Source of the DNA: Planctomycetota bacterium
Lineage (GTDB): Bacteria > Planctomycetota > UBA1135 > UBA2386
Length of the DNA stretch: 64,000 nt
Assembly (NCBI GenBank): GCA_020638695.1
Contig: JACKIB010000005.1
Coordinates: 62,001-126,000 of the forward strand
Direction of reading: 5' to 3'
Below are positions 34,354 to 43,533 of this stretch, one piece after another (position 1 is the stretch's first letter; every line of letters begins with the position of its first letter). Both the position numbers and the translations under genes were made by a program. The notes under the pieces were generated by a model. It did not search any database and was not told where the DNA came from. It worked only from the letters and a program-made list of their open reading frames with translations.

Positions 34354-36393
34354 CTACCCGAGCTCGAACTGGCGCTTGGCGTCGACCACGTCGCGGTTGA
34401 TGCTCACTCCGGCCTCGGCCAACCGATCGTGGATCGGGTACGACTTACCCAACGCCGTGCGCAGCTGGCGCATCATCTGAACCGCCATCCGCATGGTGCG
34501 GACGAAGTCGCCGCCGTCCTGGCCGGCGAGCTCCTCGACGGACTCGATGCTGGCACCCCGGCTCCACGCGTCGGCAGCCGGTGCGATGGCAAAGCTCGGT
34601 GGCTTGATGGTGTCCTTGAACCCGGCGGCGGCCTCCAACGCGATGAACCGTCGCACCGCGTTGTCCACGTCTTGGCGCAGGCCCTTGAGCGGGTTGCCGT
34701 GGTTGCGTGGGGCGCCGAAGTCGCGGCGGCGGTCCTCGTGGACCAGCGCGGCGAAAGTCACCGCCAGCTGGTGCATGTCCATGCGATCGAGCACACCGGC
34801 AAACACGAGTTCGGTGACTTGGATCTCGTAGCCGTTGATGCGCCGCGCCAACCGGCCGCGTGGCAGCAGCCCGTCGGCGTCGAGGTAGCCCGCGTTCTCC
34901 AGCATGTGCAGTCGGGCGCGCAGCGCCGCGCGTTCACGGCTGCGGATCCGCTCGCGCTGCCGTGGGTTGCCGGCCTCGGCTTGGAAGGCGGCGAACGAGC
35001 GGTCGTACGCCTCCATCAGGTCGGCGCCGAGGTGTTCGTAGAGGTTCAGAATGGTCGAGTACGACAAGTTGAACTTCGACACGATCGGCTCGACCTTGCC
35101 GCCGAACAGGTCGGCCAGCGGTGCGTCCTCCAGGTCGTCGTCGTCGAGCACCGAGATCACCAGGCCGGCGTCGTCGAGGCCTTGGCGGCCGGCGCGACCG
35201 GCCATCTGCATGTAGTCGCGCGCCCGCATGTAGTCGAAGCTCACCCCGTCGAACTTCTTCAGGCTGTCGAACACCACCGTGCGCGCCGGCATGTTGATGC
35301 CGAGCGCGAAGGTCTCGGTGGTGAACAGCATCTGCAGCAGGCCGGAGGTGAACAGCCGTTCGACCACCTCCTTGTGGATCGGCAGCATGCCGGCGTGGTG
35401 GTAGCCGACGCCGCGCCGCGAGCGCTCGTGGATCTGGCGCAGTTCCTGATCGGTCGCCGGGTCGAGCTCGAAGGTCGTGCACAGCTCGGTGAACAGCTGG
35501 TCGATGCGCTTGCGCTGCGGCTTGCCGAGCAGTTGCCGGTGCATGTTGTGCTCCGCCTTGATCTCGCACTCCTTGCGGCTGAAGCAGAAGTACAGCACCG
35601 GGGTCAGGCGTTCCTCCTGCAGGTGGTCGAGCACCATCGCGGTGGCGATCCGCGCGAACTGCGGGGCGCGCCGGCGGCGGTCGTCGCGGAACCGCCCACG
35701 GCCGCGGCCGCGCGGCTTCTGCTTCTTCTGGTCGCGCAGCATCCGGTGGACTGCCTGCTTGCGCTGGGCCATCTGGAACAGTCCGGTGCTCGGGTGCAGC
35801 AGTCGGTGCTCCAGCGGCACCGGCCGCTTGGTCTCCTCGATGATCTCGAGTTCGTGGCGCCGCACCTTTGCGATCCAGCGGCCGAATTGCTGCAGGTTGC
35901 TGATCGTCGCCGACAGCCCGACGAAGCGGATGTGGTCGGGTGCGAAGATCAGGCTCTCCTCCCACACCGTCCCGCGGTCCCGGTCGTCGAGGAAGTGGAT
36001 CTCGTCGAAGATCACGAAGTCGAGGTCGTCGAACCGGGCCGGGTTCTCGAACACCGAGTTGCGGAAGATCTCGGTTGTCATCACGACCAACGGGGCGCCG
36101 GCCTCGAGCGTCAGATCGCCAGTCATCAACCCGACGTGCTGCCCCTCGGCCTTGAAGTCGCGGTACTTCTGGTTGCTGAGCGCCTTGATCGGGCTGGTGT
36201 AGATCACCTTGCGGCCGGCGCGCAGCGCTTGGTCGATGGCGTACTCCGCGACCAGCGTCTTGCCGGCCCCGGTCGGTGCGGCGACCAGCACGTTCTTGTT
36301 CGACTGCAGCGCTCGTGCAGCCTTGACCTGGAACGGGTTGAGCCGGTAGCCCTTGAAATCCATGGTTTCCGTGGCTTTTTCCAACGCGCTCAT
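34354..36393 (-). CDS. Ski2-like DEAD/DEAH-box helicase
   Basis: 679 residues. Motif I APTGAGKT (39-46), Ia TSPIKALSNQK, II DEIH (130-133), III SATISN (161-166), V FALGINMPA (about 362-370) and VI QMAGRAGRQG (396-405) define an SF2 Ski2/Mtr4-type helicase. A basic, disordered insert (KKQKPRGRGRGRFRDDRRRR, about 223-242) separates the RecA lobes. The C-terminus is helical, as in winged-helix/DSHCT domains. Likely RNA unwinding in the cytoplasm, with decay or ribosome-related roles. It is encoded upstream of, and on the same strand as, the sigma fusion, with a 70-bp gap between the coding regions. Confidence 0.9.
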   Translation of the reverse strand: MSALEKATETMDFKGYRLNPFQVKAARALQSNKNVLVAAPTGAGKTLVAEYAIDQALRAGRKVIYTSPIKALSNQKYRDFKAEGQHVGLMTGDLTLEAGAPLVVMTTEIFRNSVFENPARFDDLDFVIFDEIHFLDDRDRGTVWEESLIFAPDHIRFVGLSATISNLQQFGRWIAKVRRHELEIIEETKRPVPLEHRLLHPSTGLFQMAQRKQAVHRMLRDQKKQKPRGRGRGRFRDDRRRRAPQFARIATAMVLDHLQEERLTPVLYFCFSRKECEIKAEHNMHRQLLGKPQRKRIDQLFTELCTTFELDPATDQELRQIHERSRRGVGYHHAGMLPIHKEVVERLFTSGLLQMLFTTETFALGINMPARTVVFDSLKKFDGVSFDYMRARDYMQMAGRAGRQGLDDAGLVISVLDDDDLEDAPLADLFGGKVEPIVSKFNLSYSTILNLYEHLGADLMEAYDRSFAAFQAEAGNPRQRERIRSRERAALRARLHMLENAGYLDADGLLPRGRLARRINGYEIQVTELVFAGVLDRMDMHQLAVTFAALVHEDRRRDFGAPRNHGNPLKGLRQDVDNAVRRFIALEAAAGFKDTIKPPSFAIAPAADAWSRGASIESVEELAGQDGGDFVRTMRMAVQMMRQLRTALGKSYPIHDRLAEAGVSINRDVVDAKRQFELG

Positions 36394-36643
36394 TGCACCG
36401 TCGCAGCCCGCCTGAAACCGAGCTTTGTGGAGGAAACAGGAGAATCATCCACGGCTTGCGTGCCGTGTGCCCGAGCCTCGTGCGTTGCATCGCGCTTGCT
36501 GCTCGGTATCGTGCGCCGGTCCACGGAGGCGGGCCCGCGAGGCGGTTTGCTCATCGGTTTGCCTTCGACGATCCAAGTCCAGAGGGCGCGCACGCGTGTC
36601 CCGAAAACAACGCCATCGAGAAAAGCCATCTAGGGAGGTGGTC

Positions 36644-36904
36644 ATGGAAAAGCAAGCGGACGGCAATATCGGTAGCTTTCTGCATCGTCGGATGTCCCAG
36701 GTGAAGATCCTCACTCGCCTGCTCGAGCACGAGCTCAGCGCAGCCAAGGGCCAGGACCTGGTCCTCGACCGCGGCCTTGCCGAGAGCATCCTCGACGCGC
36801 TCGAGATCTACGTCGACGATTTCGAGATCGCCCGCGGCGGCAAACCGCGCGAGCGCCGCCAGGCGGTCGAGCGTGAGAAGCCGCAGGTCACCCGGCTGAA
36901 CTGA
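36644..36904 (+). CDS. Small helical protein, unknown function
   Basis: 86 residues, cytoplasmic, almost all alpha-helical by composition (MSQVKILTRLLEHELSAA, LAESILDALEIYVDDFEIA) with a basic, disordered C-terminus. The ATG at 36644 has a very strong Shine-Dalgarno (AGGGAGGTG, about 5 nt away), which decides the start; longer in-frame extensions are not supported. It has the look of a small adaptor or DNA-associated protein, but no family is recognised. It precedes the POTRA-like gene by 71 bp and may be co-transcribed with it. The 250-bp divergent region upstream (36394-36643) must hold its promoter, and I see no clear consensus there. Confidence 0.65.
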   Translation: MEKQADGNIGSFLHRRMSQVKILTRLLEHELSAAKGQDLVLDRGLAESILDALEIYVDDFEIARGGKPRERRQAVEREKPQVTRLN

Positions 36905-36975
36905 CCCGGACGCGCCGGGGCCCTGTGCCGAACGGGTCCCGCTGGCCGTTCCCCTGAGGGAAGGGCGGAGTTCGC

Positions 36976-37884
36976 ATGCGCGTCTGGGTGCTTCGGATCG
37001 CGATTCTCGGGGCGTTGGCCCTGGTGCTGTGGGGATACGGTCCCCGCGCCTGGGCCCGCGTCGCCGCTCGGCTCGGCGTGTCCACACCGCGGATATCGGT
37101 CGATCTCGACAAGGTCGGTCTGGAGCGCGCACCGGAGTGGTTGCGTTCCGATCCCGTGCTGGTTCGCGCCGTGCTCTACGAGCTCTCGCCCTCGCTCCGC
37201 GGGCGGATCGACCACGGCGACGAAGCCACCGCCGAGCGCCTGGCACGGCAGTTGGAGCAGCTCGCCTGGGTTCGTGCCGTGCAGGTGCGCCGCGAACATC
37301 CGGCGCGCTTCCAGCTGGCGTTCGACCTCGAGCGGCCGGTGCTGGAGGTGGTCGCCACCGGCCCGATCGCGGGCCGGGTCGCGAGCGTGCTGGTGACCGC
37401 CACCGGGCACTGCCTGCCGAAGGCGCCGGGCGACGGGCCGAGCGCGTTGCCGCGCTGCCCCCTGCACGACGGTCCGCAGGACGGGATGCTGCCGCTGTGG
37501 CTGCCGGGCCGGCCGCACCCCGATCCGCGCGTCGTCGCTGCGGCGGGTGTCGCCCAGGAGTGGCGCGACAAGCTCGCGCCGCAGGTGCCCGACGCTCCCG
37601 CGCTGTGCGAGGTCGATGCCGGCAACCTCGGCTACCGCCTGTTCGCCGATCGGCGGACCGCGGAAGTGCGGGTCGGCCTGCGGCGCCCCGACGGCGTGGT
37701 GGCGCGGTTCGACTACGGCCACCCGCCCGATCAACCCTTGCCGCGGGTCGACATCGCCGACAAGGTTCGGGTGTTGCGCGCAATCCTCCAGCAGCACCCG
37801 CGGTTGGCCGGGGTCGATTCCGGTGATCTGCGGTTCGTCAACCTGTGGCAGAGCTGGCTGCGTCCGCAGATGGTGAAGAAGTAA
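36976..37884 (+). CDS. FtsQ/POTRA-like single-span membrane protein
   Basis: 302 residues. A short N-terminal tail is followed by one transmembrane helix (about 5-23, VLRIAILGALALVLWGYG). A periplasmic region contains a POTRA-like segment (about 75-125, LARQLEQLAWVRAVQVRREHPARFQLAFDLERPVLEV) in the form seen in FtsQ/DivIB (a helix, V-x-x-A-x-V-x-R-x-x-P, then E-R-P). A beta domain follows to the end. Length fits FtsQ, but no other dcw genes are adjacent and sequence outside the POTRA-like part is not diagnostic. A GAGGGAAGGGCGG stretch precedes the ATG. Alternative: another POTRA-bearing envelope protein. Confidence 0.5.
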   Translation: MRVWVLRIAILGALALVLWGYGPRAWARVAARLGVSTPRISVDLDKVGLERAPEWLRSDPVLVRAVLYELSPSLRGRIDHGDEATAERLARQLEQLAWVRAVQVRREHPARFQLAFDLERPVLEVVATGPIAGRVASVLVTATGHCLPKAPGDGPSALPRCPLHDGPQDGMLPLWLPGRPHPDPRVVAAAGVAQEWRDKLAPQVPDAPALCEVDAGNLGYRLFADRRTAEVRVGLRRPDGVVARFDYGHPPDQPLPRVDIADKVRVLRAILQQHPRLAGVDSGDLRFVNLWQSWLRPQMVKK

Positions 37885-38242
37885 TCGCCGCGGTGCGCTG
37901 TCGGCCCGCCATCCTCGGCGACCCGAGTTCGACTCCGTGGGGCGACGCCGCGCCAGTGGGTTGTCGCCGAAGGACCGTAGCGACGACGCGGGGGCGCTGC
38001 TCGCATCATCGCGCGTCGCCGCGTCGGGTTGCTGGGCCCGCCGAGCTCTTCAGCGGGCGAGGATCCGCGATGCCTGCCAGGATTCCAGAATCCCGATCTC
38101 GCCGGCCGGTGGCTGCCCCGGTTGGTCCGGGAACCCGGCGCAGCGTGTGCTGCATGGCGACACGGAACCCCGCGCCCATCCGAGCATTTGGGTGCGAGCT
38201 CGGGCGTGATCGGCGAGAATCGACCGGTAGCGGCTGCGCGCC
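37885..38242. other. Intergenic, 358 bp, no gene recognised
   Basis: No frame has codon bias like the neighbours or a ribosome binding site. A weak -10-like TAGCGG lies 9 nt before the kinase ATG at 38243, without a convincing -35. No strong terminator hairpin with a T-run is present. Confidence 0.5.
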
Positions 38243-41200
38243 ATGAAGATCTGTCTCGAGTGCGAGGGAATCACCGAAAGTGCCCAGCTGCACTGCTCGT
38301 CCTGCGAGGCGCCCCTGGTCGCCACCCAGGCGGTGCACTTCCCGCGGCGCCGCGGTGAAGAGCACGCCGGGCACCGGCTGCTGCGCACCGTCGTGGACGG
38401 CAAGTACCGGGTGCTCAGCGTGCTCGGCAGGGGTGGAATGGGGACGGTGTTCCGCGCCCAGCACGCCGTCTCCCACGCGCCGCTGGCGCTGAAGATCCTC
38501 AACCCGCAGTTCGCCGACCGGTCGGACTTCCGCGACTACTTTCTGGCCGAGGCCCGCCGCGCGGGCCGGGTGCTGCACGAGAGCGTCGGTCGGGTGCTGG
38601 ACGTCGGCGAGACCCAGGACGGTACCGTCTACATCGCCATGGAGCTGATCGAGGGTGCGACCCTCGACGAGTACGTCCACGGACCGCAGCCGCTGCCCCC
38701 GGCGGTGGTGGTGGAGATCCTGGTGCAGATATGCGGTGGGCTCGCCGCGGCGCACGATGCACAGGTCGTGCACCGCGACCTCACGCCGCGCAACGTGATG
38801 CTGGTGGTTCGCGACGGTCGGCCGGCGGTGAAGATCCTCGACTTCGGCATCGCCGGGGGTGAGCCGCGCTCCGACCCCCGGCGACTCGACGGCCACGAGG
38901 ACATCATCGCGCCCGGGTTTGCCAATCCCCCCTATACCGCGCCAGAGCAGTTGATCGGTGGCGCGGTCGACGCCCGCAGCGATCTGTACAGCCTGGGCGT
39001 GATCGCCTACGAAGCACTGACTCGGCGCCTGCCGGTCGACGGCGACAGCAATGAGGCGTGGGCCGACGCGACGGTGCGCGGCGCGATCCATCCGCTGCTG
39101 CCGAGTCCGGGAGTGCCGGTCCGACTGACCCGATTGGTCGACAGCCTCCTGGCGTTCGATCCGGCCCGCCGGCCGCCGTCGGCGCAGGCGGTGCGCGAAG
39201 TGCTCGAAGCGATTCGCCGGCCGCAGTCCCGACTGCTGCGGGATGCCGCGTTGCTGGTGCTGTTCCTCGCTGCCGTGGTATTGGTGCTGGCCTACCGGGT
39301 CGCGCCCGCGCCGTTCCTGCAGGTTCGGCACGGCCCGCTGGTGGTGGTCGGTCCGGGCGAGCCGCTACCGGCACTGCAGTACCTGCACCCCGATCGCCTG
39401 CAGCAGACTCGGTTCGACTTCTCGGCGCTGCGGCCCGAGGACTTGGTGGTGGAGCTGAGCCGCAACGGCGTGCGCGAACACCGCTTCGTCGAGGTTGGCA
39501 GCGCTGCCGACGACGGGACCCTGCAAGTGCGCTGGGAGAAGCTGCGGCCGGCGTTGGACGACGCGGGTCCGGTGCTGATGACCTTCCTGGCGCGCAACGT
39601 CCGCGCGTTGGGTAAGGCGCATGTGTGTGTGGACGGCGAGCCACCGCGGCTCGAGCTGCTCGATCCCGGCAGTTCGACCCTGTGCTCGACGAGCAAGCTG
39701 GGGTTTCGCGCCGAGGACCGCGCCTTGGCGGCGCTCGACCTGGAGTGTCGCATCGGGGGCGAGTTGGTGAAGGCGGTGTCCTTGCTCGGTGAGCCGCGGC
39801 GCGAGCTGCCGGTCGAGGAGCTGCTCGGCGATCTGCAGCGCGGCAGCTCACCGCTGCGCGAAGTCGAGCTGCGGCTGACCGCGCGCGATGCAGCGGGCAA
39901 TGCGGCGCGTCCCGAGGTGCGCCACTTCGCCGCGCTCGACTGCCGAGTGCCCGGCATCGTCTCCCTGCCGAAGCGGCGCGCCTTCCTGCTCGATTCGCCG
40001 CGGAACGAGCGGGCGCGACTCAGCCTGGAGTTGAGCGACACCGAACCCGGCCTGAAGTGGTTCGTCGGGGCACCCGATGGTCCCCGGCACGAAGTCGAAC
40101 ACGTGGAGTGGATCGGCATGCAGGCGCACCTGACGCTCGCCGCGTCGTGGTTCGGCGGGTTCGACCGTGCCCGCCGCTATCCGCTCGTGGTCGAGCTGCG
40201 CGATGCCGCGGGGAACCGCGGGTCCAGCTCTTTCGAGCTGACGTTCCACACCGAGGAACCGGAATTGGTGCTCGTTTCCCCCGAGCAGGTCGCGCACGTG
40301 CTGCGGGTGATGGGGGACCAGTTGGTGTGGTCGGGCGGCGAGGTGGTGTTCGCATTCCGCTGCAATCCACTGTTCCGCCCCCAGCAGGTCAGCGTGCACC
40401 AGGGGGCGCGGCTGGTGGTGGGGTTGGCCGACCTGATCGGTTCGGAGTCCGAATTCGGTGGAGGCAAGGTAGCGCTGCGGATGCCGCGGGTGGCCGGGCC
40501 CGAAGACGGCCGCGCCGTGCTGCACGTGGTGCTCCACCCCGATGTCCCGGGCACACGTGACGTCACCATCGAATGGCCGCTTCGGGTGATGGCGCGGCGG
40601 ATGCAGCTGCGTCTGCCCGAGACCAACCGGGTGCGCTACCTGAACGATCTGCTCGCCGCGGGGAGTGGCTTGTTCGAGCCCGGTGACGACGGACTCGGCT
40701 TGCAGCAGCCGCTCCGCTGGCAGCTGTCGCCGCCGGACGCACGGCTGCTGCAGGGTCAGGTCTACTGGGGGCACGGCGGGGGCGACATGGCGGCGCTCGA
40801 CCTCGCGCCGCGAACCACCGCGGAAGCGCGTTTCGTGCCGGGGCGTGCCCTGACCCACCTGCACGGTGGAACCAATCTGTTCGCGCTGCGCCTGCGCGAC
40901 CCGTTCGGTCGGCCGGTCGACGTGTCGTGTGGGGGGCGTCCCGCGGAAGCCCTCGGCGAAGCGGTGCTGGTGGCGCGCTTCGAATACCACCCGGACGATG
41001 CGCGCCTCGACAGCCAGCCCTTGCTGCTCGAGAACCAGCAGCCGACGCGCGTTCGGGTGCACACGCCGTACACCTTCCGCGCCGGCGACCTCGGCGGGCT
41101 CTTGCTGTGGGTCGGGCGCAGCAAGGTGCCGTGCGAAGCCATCCGTCGGATCGGCGACCGCGGCTGCGAACTGCGCTTCGCCGTGCCGTTCGAGGTGATG

Positions 41201-42403
41201 GTGGACGCGATCGGTCGGCGGCCGGGCATGCCGGAGCTGGCGCAGGAAGGCCACGAGTTCGCCGTCGAGCTTCGGCTCGAGACCCCGGCGTTCCAGCGCG
41301 CGTTCGGTGCCGTGTCGGCTGCCGGGGGTGCCAAGCGGGTCGCGGTGCGCACCATCCGCTCGTCGCTGGTACAGGTGCGGATCGGCACGCGTTTTCCCCC
41401 CGCGCACCCCGACCTCGCGGGCCTCGAGCTGGTGCCGGTGTTGCGGCCCCTCGAACGGGAGTTCGCCGACCCGGTACCGGCCGAGTTGCGGCGCGCCGGA
41501 GGGTTCGTGCGGCGCCGCGAGGTAGCGGTGAAGGGGGTCGCGGACTTCTATCTGCAGTCGACCGAGCTCACCGCTGCGCAGTACCGGGCGATCATCGAGA
41601 GGTTCTTCGCGCTGCCGGTGGCGATGCGCATTCCGGCGCAGATCGTGCACCCGTTCGATCCGCTGGGAGTGGCTCGGATCGCTCCGCCGGGCAATGCCCT
41701 GGTGCCGCACGCGTACGGTGGTGACCTTGCGGCGTTCAGCGCGGCTGCGATCCGCGCGCCAGCCGAGGCGGTGTCGGGAATCGACTTCTTCCAAGCCTAC
41801 GCGGTGGCGCGGATGGCCGGGCAAGTGCTGCTGGGGGATCCGGAAGCTCTGCGGCTACCGTTCGGCGTCGAGCTCGAGCTGGCGGCGCTCGGGCCGGGCC
41901 GCGGCCGCCTGAATGGGGTGGCCGGTGGACCGACGCTCGCGGAACTGCGCCGCCGCGGGGACTCGGTGCGCTCGGCGCGCGGTGAGCTGGTCGGACTCGA
42001 CTTCGGGCGTCGCGAGTGGGTGATGGATCTGCCGTGGCCGCGCGATGCTGCGGCACGCAATCTGGTCGGGGTGTGGATGCGCGACTTCGAGCTGCACCAG
42101 CGTTTGGCGGCCGGCGAGCAAGCGATCGAGGGGCTCGCTGCCGGCGAGGCCGCGGTGTTGCGCACCGTCGGCGTGGTGCGCGGCGGCGACCTGACCGATG
42201 CGCAGCGGTTGGTCGATCTGGAAACCGGACGCCCGGCGCGGCCCGACGCCCCCCTCGGTCGCGGCGTGCCAGGGGTGACCCGGGTGCTGTGCATCGACCG
42301 CGACGGGTCCGGGATCGGCGGGAAGACCCACCGGTTGTTGCGCGAAGTGGGGATGCGCCTCGCGGGTGGGCGCGTGTTCCTGGAGAAGGTACGGGCGCGA
42401 TGA
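38243..42403 (+). CDS. Transmembrane Hanks-type Ser/Thr kinase with zinc ribbon and degenerate FGE/SUMF-like domain
   Basis: 1386 residues. The N-terminus is a zinc ribbon (CLEC at 4-7, CSSC at 18-21). The kinase domain spans about 55-325: glycine loop GRGGMG (62-67), Lys84, HRDLTPRN (177-184, Asp179 and Asn184 present; Thr replaces the usual Lys), DFG (200-202), APE (233-235). A transmembrane helix follows (334-353). The large outer part has Ig-like beta segments (about 360-1080) and ends with a formylglycine-generating-enzyme-like region (about 1095-1386: FYLQSTELTAAQYR, VSGIDFFQAYAVARMAG, REWVMDLPWP). That region lacks the Cys pair and most metal ligands, so it is probably a binding fold. 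It overlaps the next gene by 4 bp (ATGA). Confidence 0.9.
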   Translation: MKICLECEGITESAQLHCSSCEAPLVATQAVHFPRRRGEEHAGHRLLRTVVDGKYRVLSVLGRGGMGTVFRAQHAVSHAPLALKILNPQFADRSDFRDYFLAEARRAGRVLHESVGRVLDVGETQDGTVYIAMELIEGATLDEYVHGPQPLPPAVVVEILVQICGGLAAAHDAQVVHRDLTPRNVMLVVRDGRPAVKILDFGIAGGEPRSDPRRLDGHEDIIAPGFANPPYTAPEQLIGGAVDARSDLYSLGVIAYEALTRRLPVDGDSNEAWADATVRGAIHPLLPSPGVPVRLTRLVDSLLAFDPARRPPSAQAVREVLEAIRRPQSRLLRDAALLVLFLAAVVLVLAYRVAPAPFLQVRHGPLVVVGPGEPLPALQYLHPDRLQQTRFDFSALRPEDLVVELSRNGVREHRFVEVGSAADDGTLQVRWEKLRPALDDAGPVLMTFLARNVRALGKAHVCVDGEPPRLELLDPGSSTLCSTSKLGFRAEDRALAALDLECRIGGELVKAVSLLGEPRRELPVEELLGDLQRGSSPLREVELRLTARDAAGNAARPEVRHFAALDCRVPGIVSLPKRRAFLLDSPRNERARLSLELSDTEPGLKWFVGAPDGPRHEVEHVEWIGMQAHLTLAASWFGGFDRARRYPLVVELRDAAGNRGSSSFELTFHTEEPELVLVSPEQVAHVLRVMGDQLVWSGGEVVFAFRCNPLFRPQQVSVHQGARLVVGLADLIGSESEFGGGKVALRMPRVAGPEDGRAVLHVVLHPDVPGTRDVTIEWPLRVMARRMQLRLPETNRVRYLNDLLAAGSGLFEPGDDGLGLQQPLRWQLSPPDARLLQGQVYWGHGGGDMAALDLAPRTTAEARFVPGRALTHLHGGTNLFALRLRDPFGRPVDVSCGGRPAEALGEAVLVARFEYHPDDARLDSQPLLLENQQPTRVRVHTPYTFRAGDLGGLLLWVGRSKVPCEAIRRIGDRGCELRFAVPFEVMVDAIGRRPGMPELAQEGHEFAVELRLETPAFQRAFGAVSAAGGAKRVAVRTIRSSLVQVRIGTRFPPAHPDLAGLELVPVLRPLEREFADPVPAELRRAGGFVRRREVAVKGVADFYLQSTELTAAQYRAIIERFFALPVAMRIPAQIVHPFDPLGVARIAPPGNALVPHAYGGDLAAFSAAAIRAPAEAVSGIDFFQAYAVARMAGQVLLGDPEALRLPFGVELELAALGPGRGRLNGVAGGPTLAELRRRGDSVRSARGELVGLDFGRREWVMDLPWPRDAAARNLVGVWMRDFELHQRLAAGEQAIEGLAAGEAAVLRTVGVVRGGDLTDAQRLVDLETGRPARPDAPLGRGVPGVTRVLCIDRDGSGIGGKTHRLLREVGMRLAGGRVFLEKVRAR

Positions 42404-43533
42404 GCGAACGACTTCACCAGTTGCGTCGACCAGTTCGGGGGACGGTGCGCCGCCTCGCTGGCGCGTCGTGGGTGGTCTGCGGCCTGCTGCTCACGGGGTG
42501 CGTCACCGGAGTGGAGGACCTCTCGTCGCTCGCCGATCGGCCGCCCTTGCAGTGTGCGGTGTGGATCACCGGCGGGGCGTTCGTGCAGCCGGTGCGCGGT
42601 GAGGTCGCCGACGGACCGTTGGCGCGCACCTACGCGTCCGGGTCGAACACCGAAGTGGTGTCCCTCGATGCGTTGCGCGGCGCGCTGCAGCTCGGCAAGG
42701 TGTTCAACGCGACTCGGGTCGACCCGGCGTCGTCGCTGGTGCGTCGGGTTCTCAGTGAATTGGCTCCCGACAGTCCGCCGGGGGCGAGCCAGCAAGCCGC
42801 GCTGGAGGCCGCGCTCGACCGGGCGCGTCGGGCCGGGTGCGACTTCGTGTTGGTGGCCGAGGGAATCCAGGACGGTGGCGTGGTGTCACGGGGCATCAAC
42901 GACCGCTGGCCGTTCACCATCGGCGCGTGGCTGTTCGCGCTGGGCGCGCTGGTGCCCGACCGCACCTACGAGTCACAAGCGCGCCTGCGCGTGTCGATCC
43001 GCGACGCCCACTCCGGAATGCGCGTGTTCCAACAAGTCGTCGTGCGTCCCGGTCCGGTGGACCTCGACATGTTCGACCGCTGTGGCGTGTGGGGATTCGT
43101 GCAGTCGATCCTGGTGCCGCCGTTCTTCACCTCCACCAAGGACTCCAAAGTTGCCGCGTCGGTGCGCGCTGCCTCGACCCCGCGGCTGCTGACCTCGTTG
43201 GTGCGCCGCCTCAAGTCGGTGGAAGTGGAGGAACTGCTGCAACGCGCCGGTCCGGCGGCGATCAGCGCCGTCGCGGTGCGTGACGGACTGCGGCTCGAGA
43301 TCGACGCGGAGGAGGCGCTCAGCGCGATCGAACTGCGGGTCGACGGCGCGGTGTTGCCGGCCGACGTGGCGCGCGCATTCGAACGTGCGCTGCTCGCCTC
43401 CGAGCGACGCGATGGTGCGAGGTTCCGCTACGCGGCGATCGTGCGGCCGCCAACCTCCGGCCGACTGCTGCGCGTCCAAGTGCAAACCGAGGGCGCACGC
43501 GTGCGCTCGGCCACGTTGACCATCGGCAGCTGA
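42400..43533 (+). CDS. Lipoprotein, possibly CsgG/LpoB-like, partner of the kinase
   Basis: 377 residues from the ATG that overlaps the kinase stop by 4 bp. The signal peptide ends in lipobox LLTGC (Cys about 31). The body has alternating strands and helices. AARRAGCDFVLVAEGIQDGG followed by QARLRVSIRDAHSGMRVFQQVV resembles the core of CsgG/LpoB/DUF799-type lipoproteins, which assemble envelope complexes; this is inference. The last 100 residues are a beta domain. Translational coupling with the kinase and PP2C genes suggests it is a sensor, scaffold or substrate in the same envelope-signalling unit. Confidence 0.75.
   Translation: MSERLHQLRRPVRGTVRRLAGASWVVCGLLLTGCVTGVEDLSSLADRPPLQCAVWITGGAFVQPVRGEVADGPLARTYASGSNTEVVSLDALRGALQLGKVFNATRVDPASSLVRRVLSELAPDSPPGASQQAALEAALDRARRAGCDFVLVAEGIQDGGVVSRGINDRWPFTIGAWLFALGALVPDRTYESQARLRVSIRDAHSGMRVFQQVVVRPGPVDLDMFDRCGVWGFVQSILVPPFFTSTKDSKVAASVRAASTPRLLTSLVRRLKSVEVEELLQRAGPAAISAVAVRDGLRLEIDAEEALSAIELRVDGAVLPADVARAFERALLASERRDGARFRYAAIVRPPTSGRLLRVQVQTEGARVRSATLTIGS

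Noticed and set aside
37920..37960. TTCGA-containing stretch considered as a tRNA T-arm
   Set aside because: No 5-bp T-stem, acceptor stem or anticodon arm can be formed around it.
39848..41824. Minus-strand open frame of 658 codons opposite the kinase gene
   Set aside because: Antisense shadow inside a gene with a complete kinase domain and overlapping operon partners.
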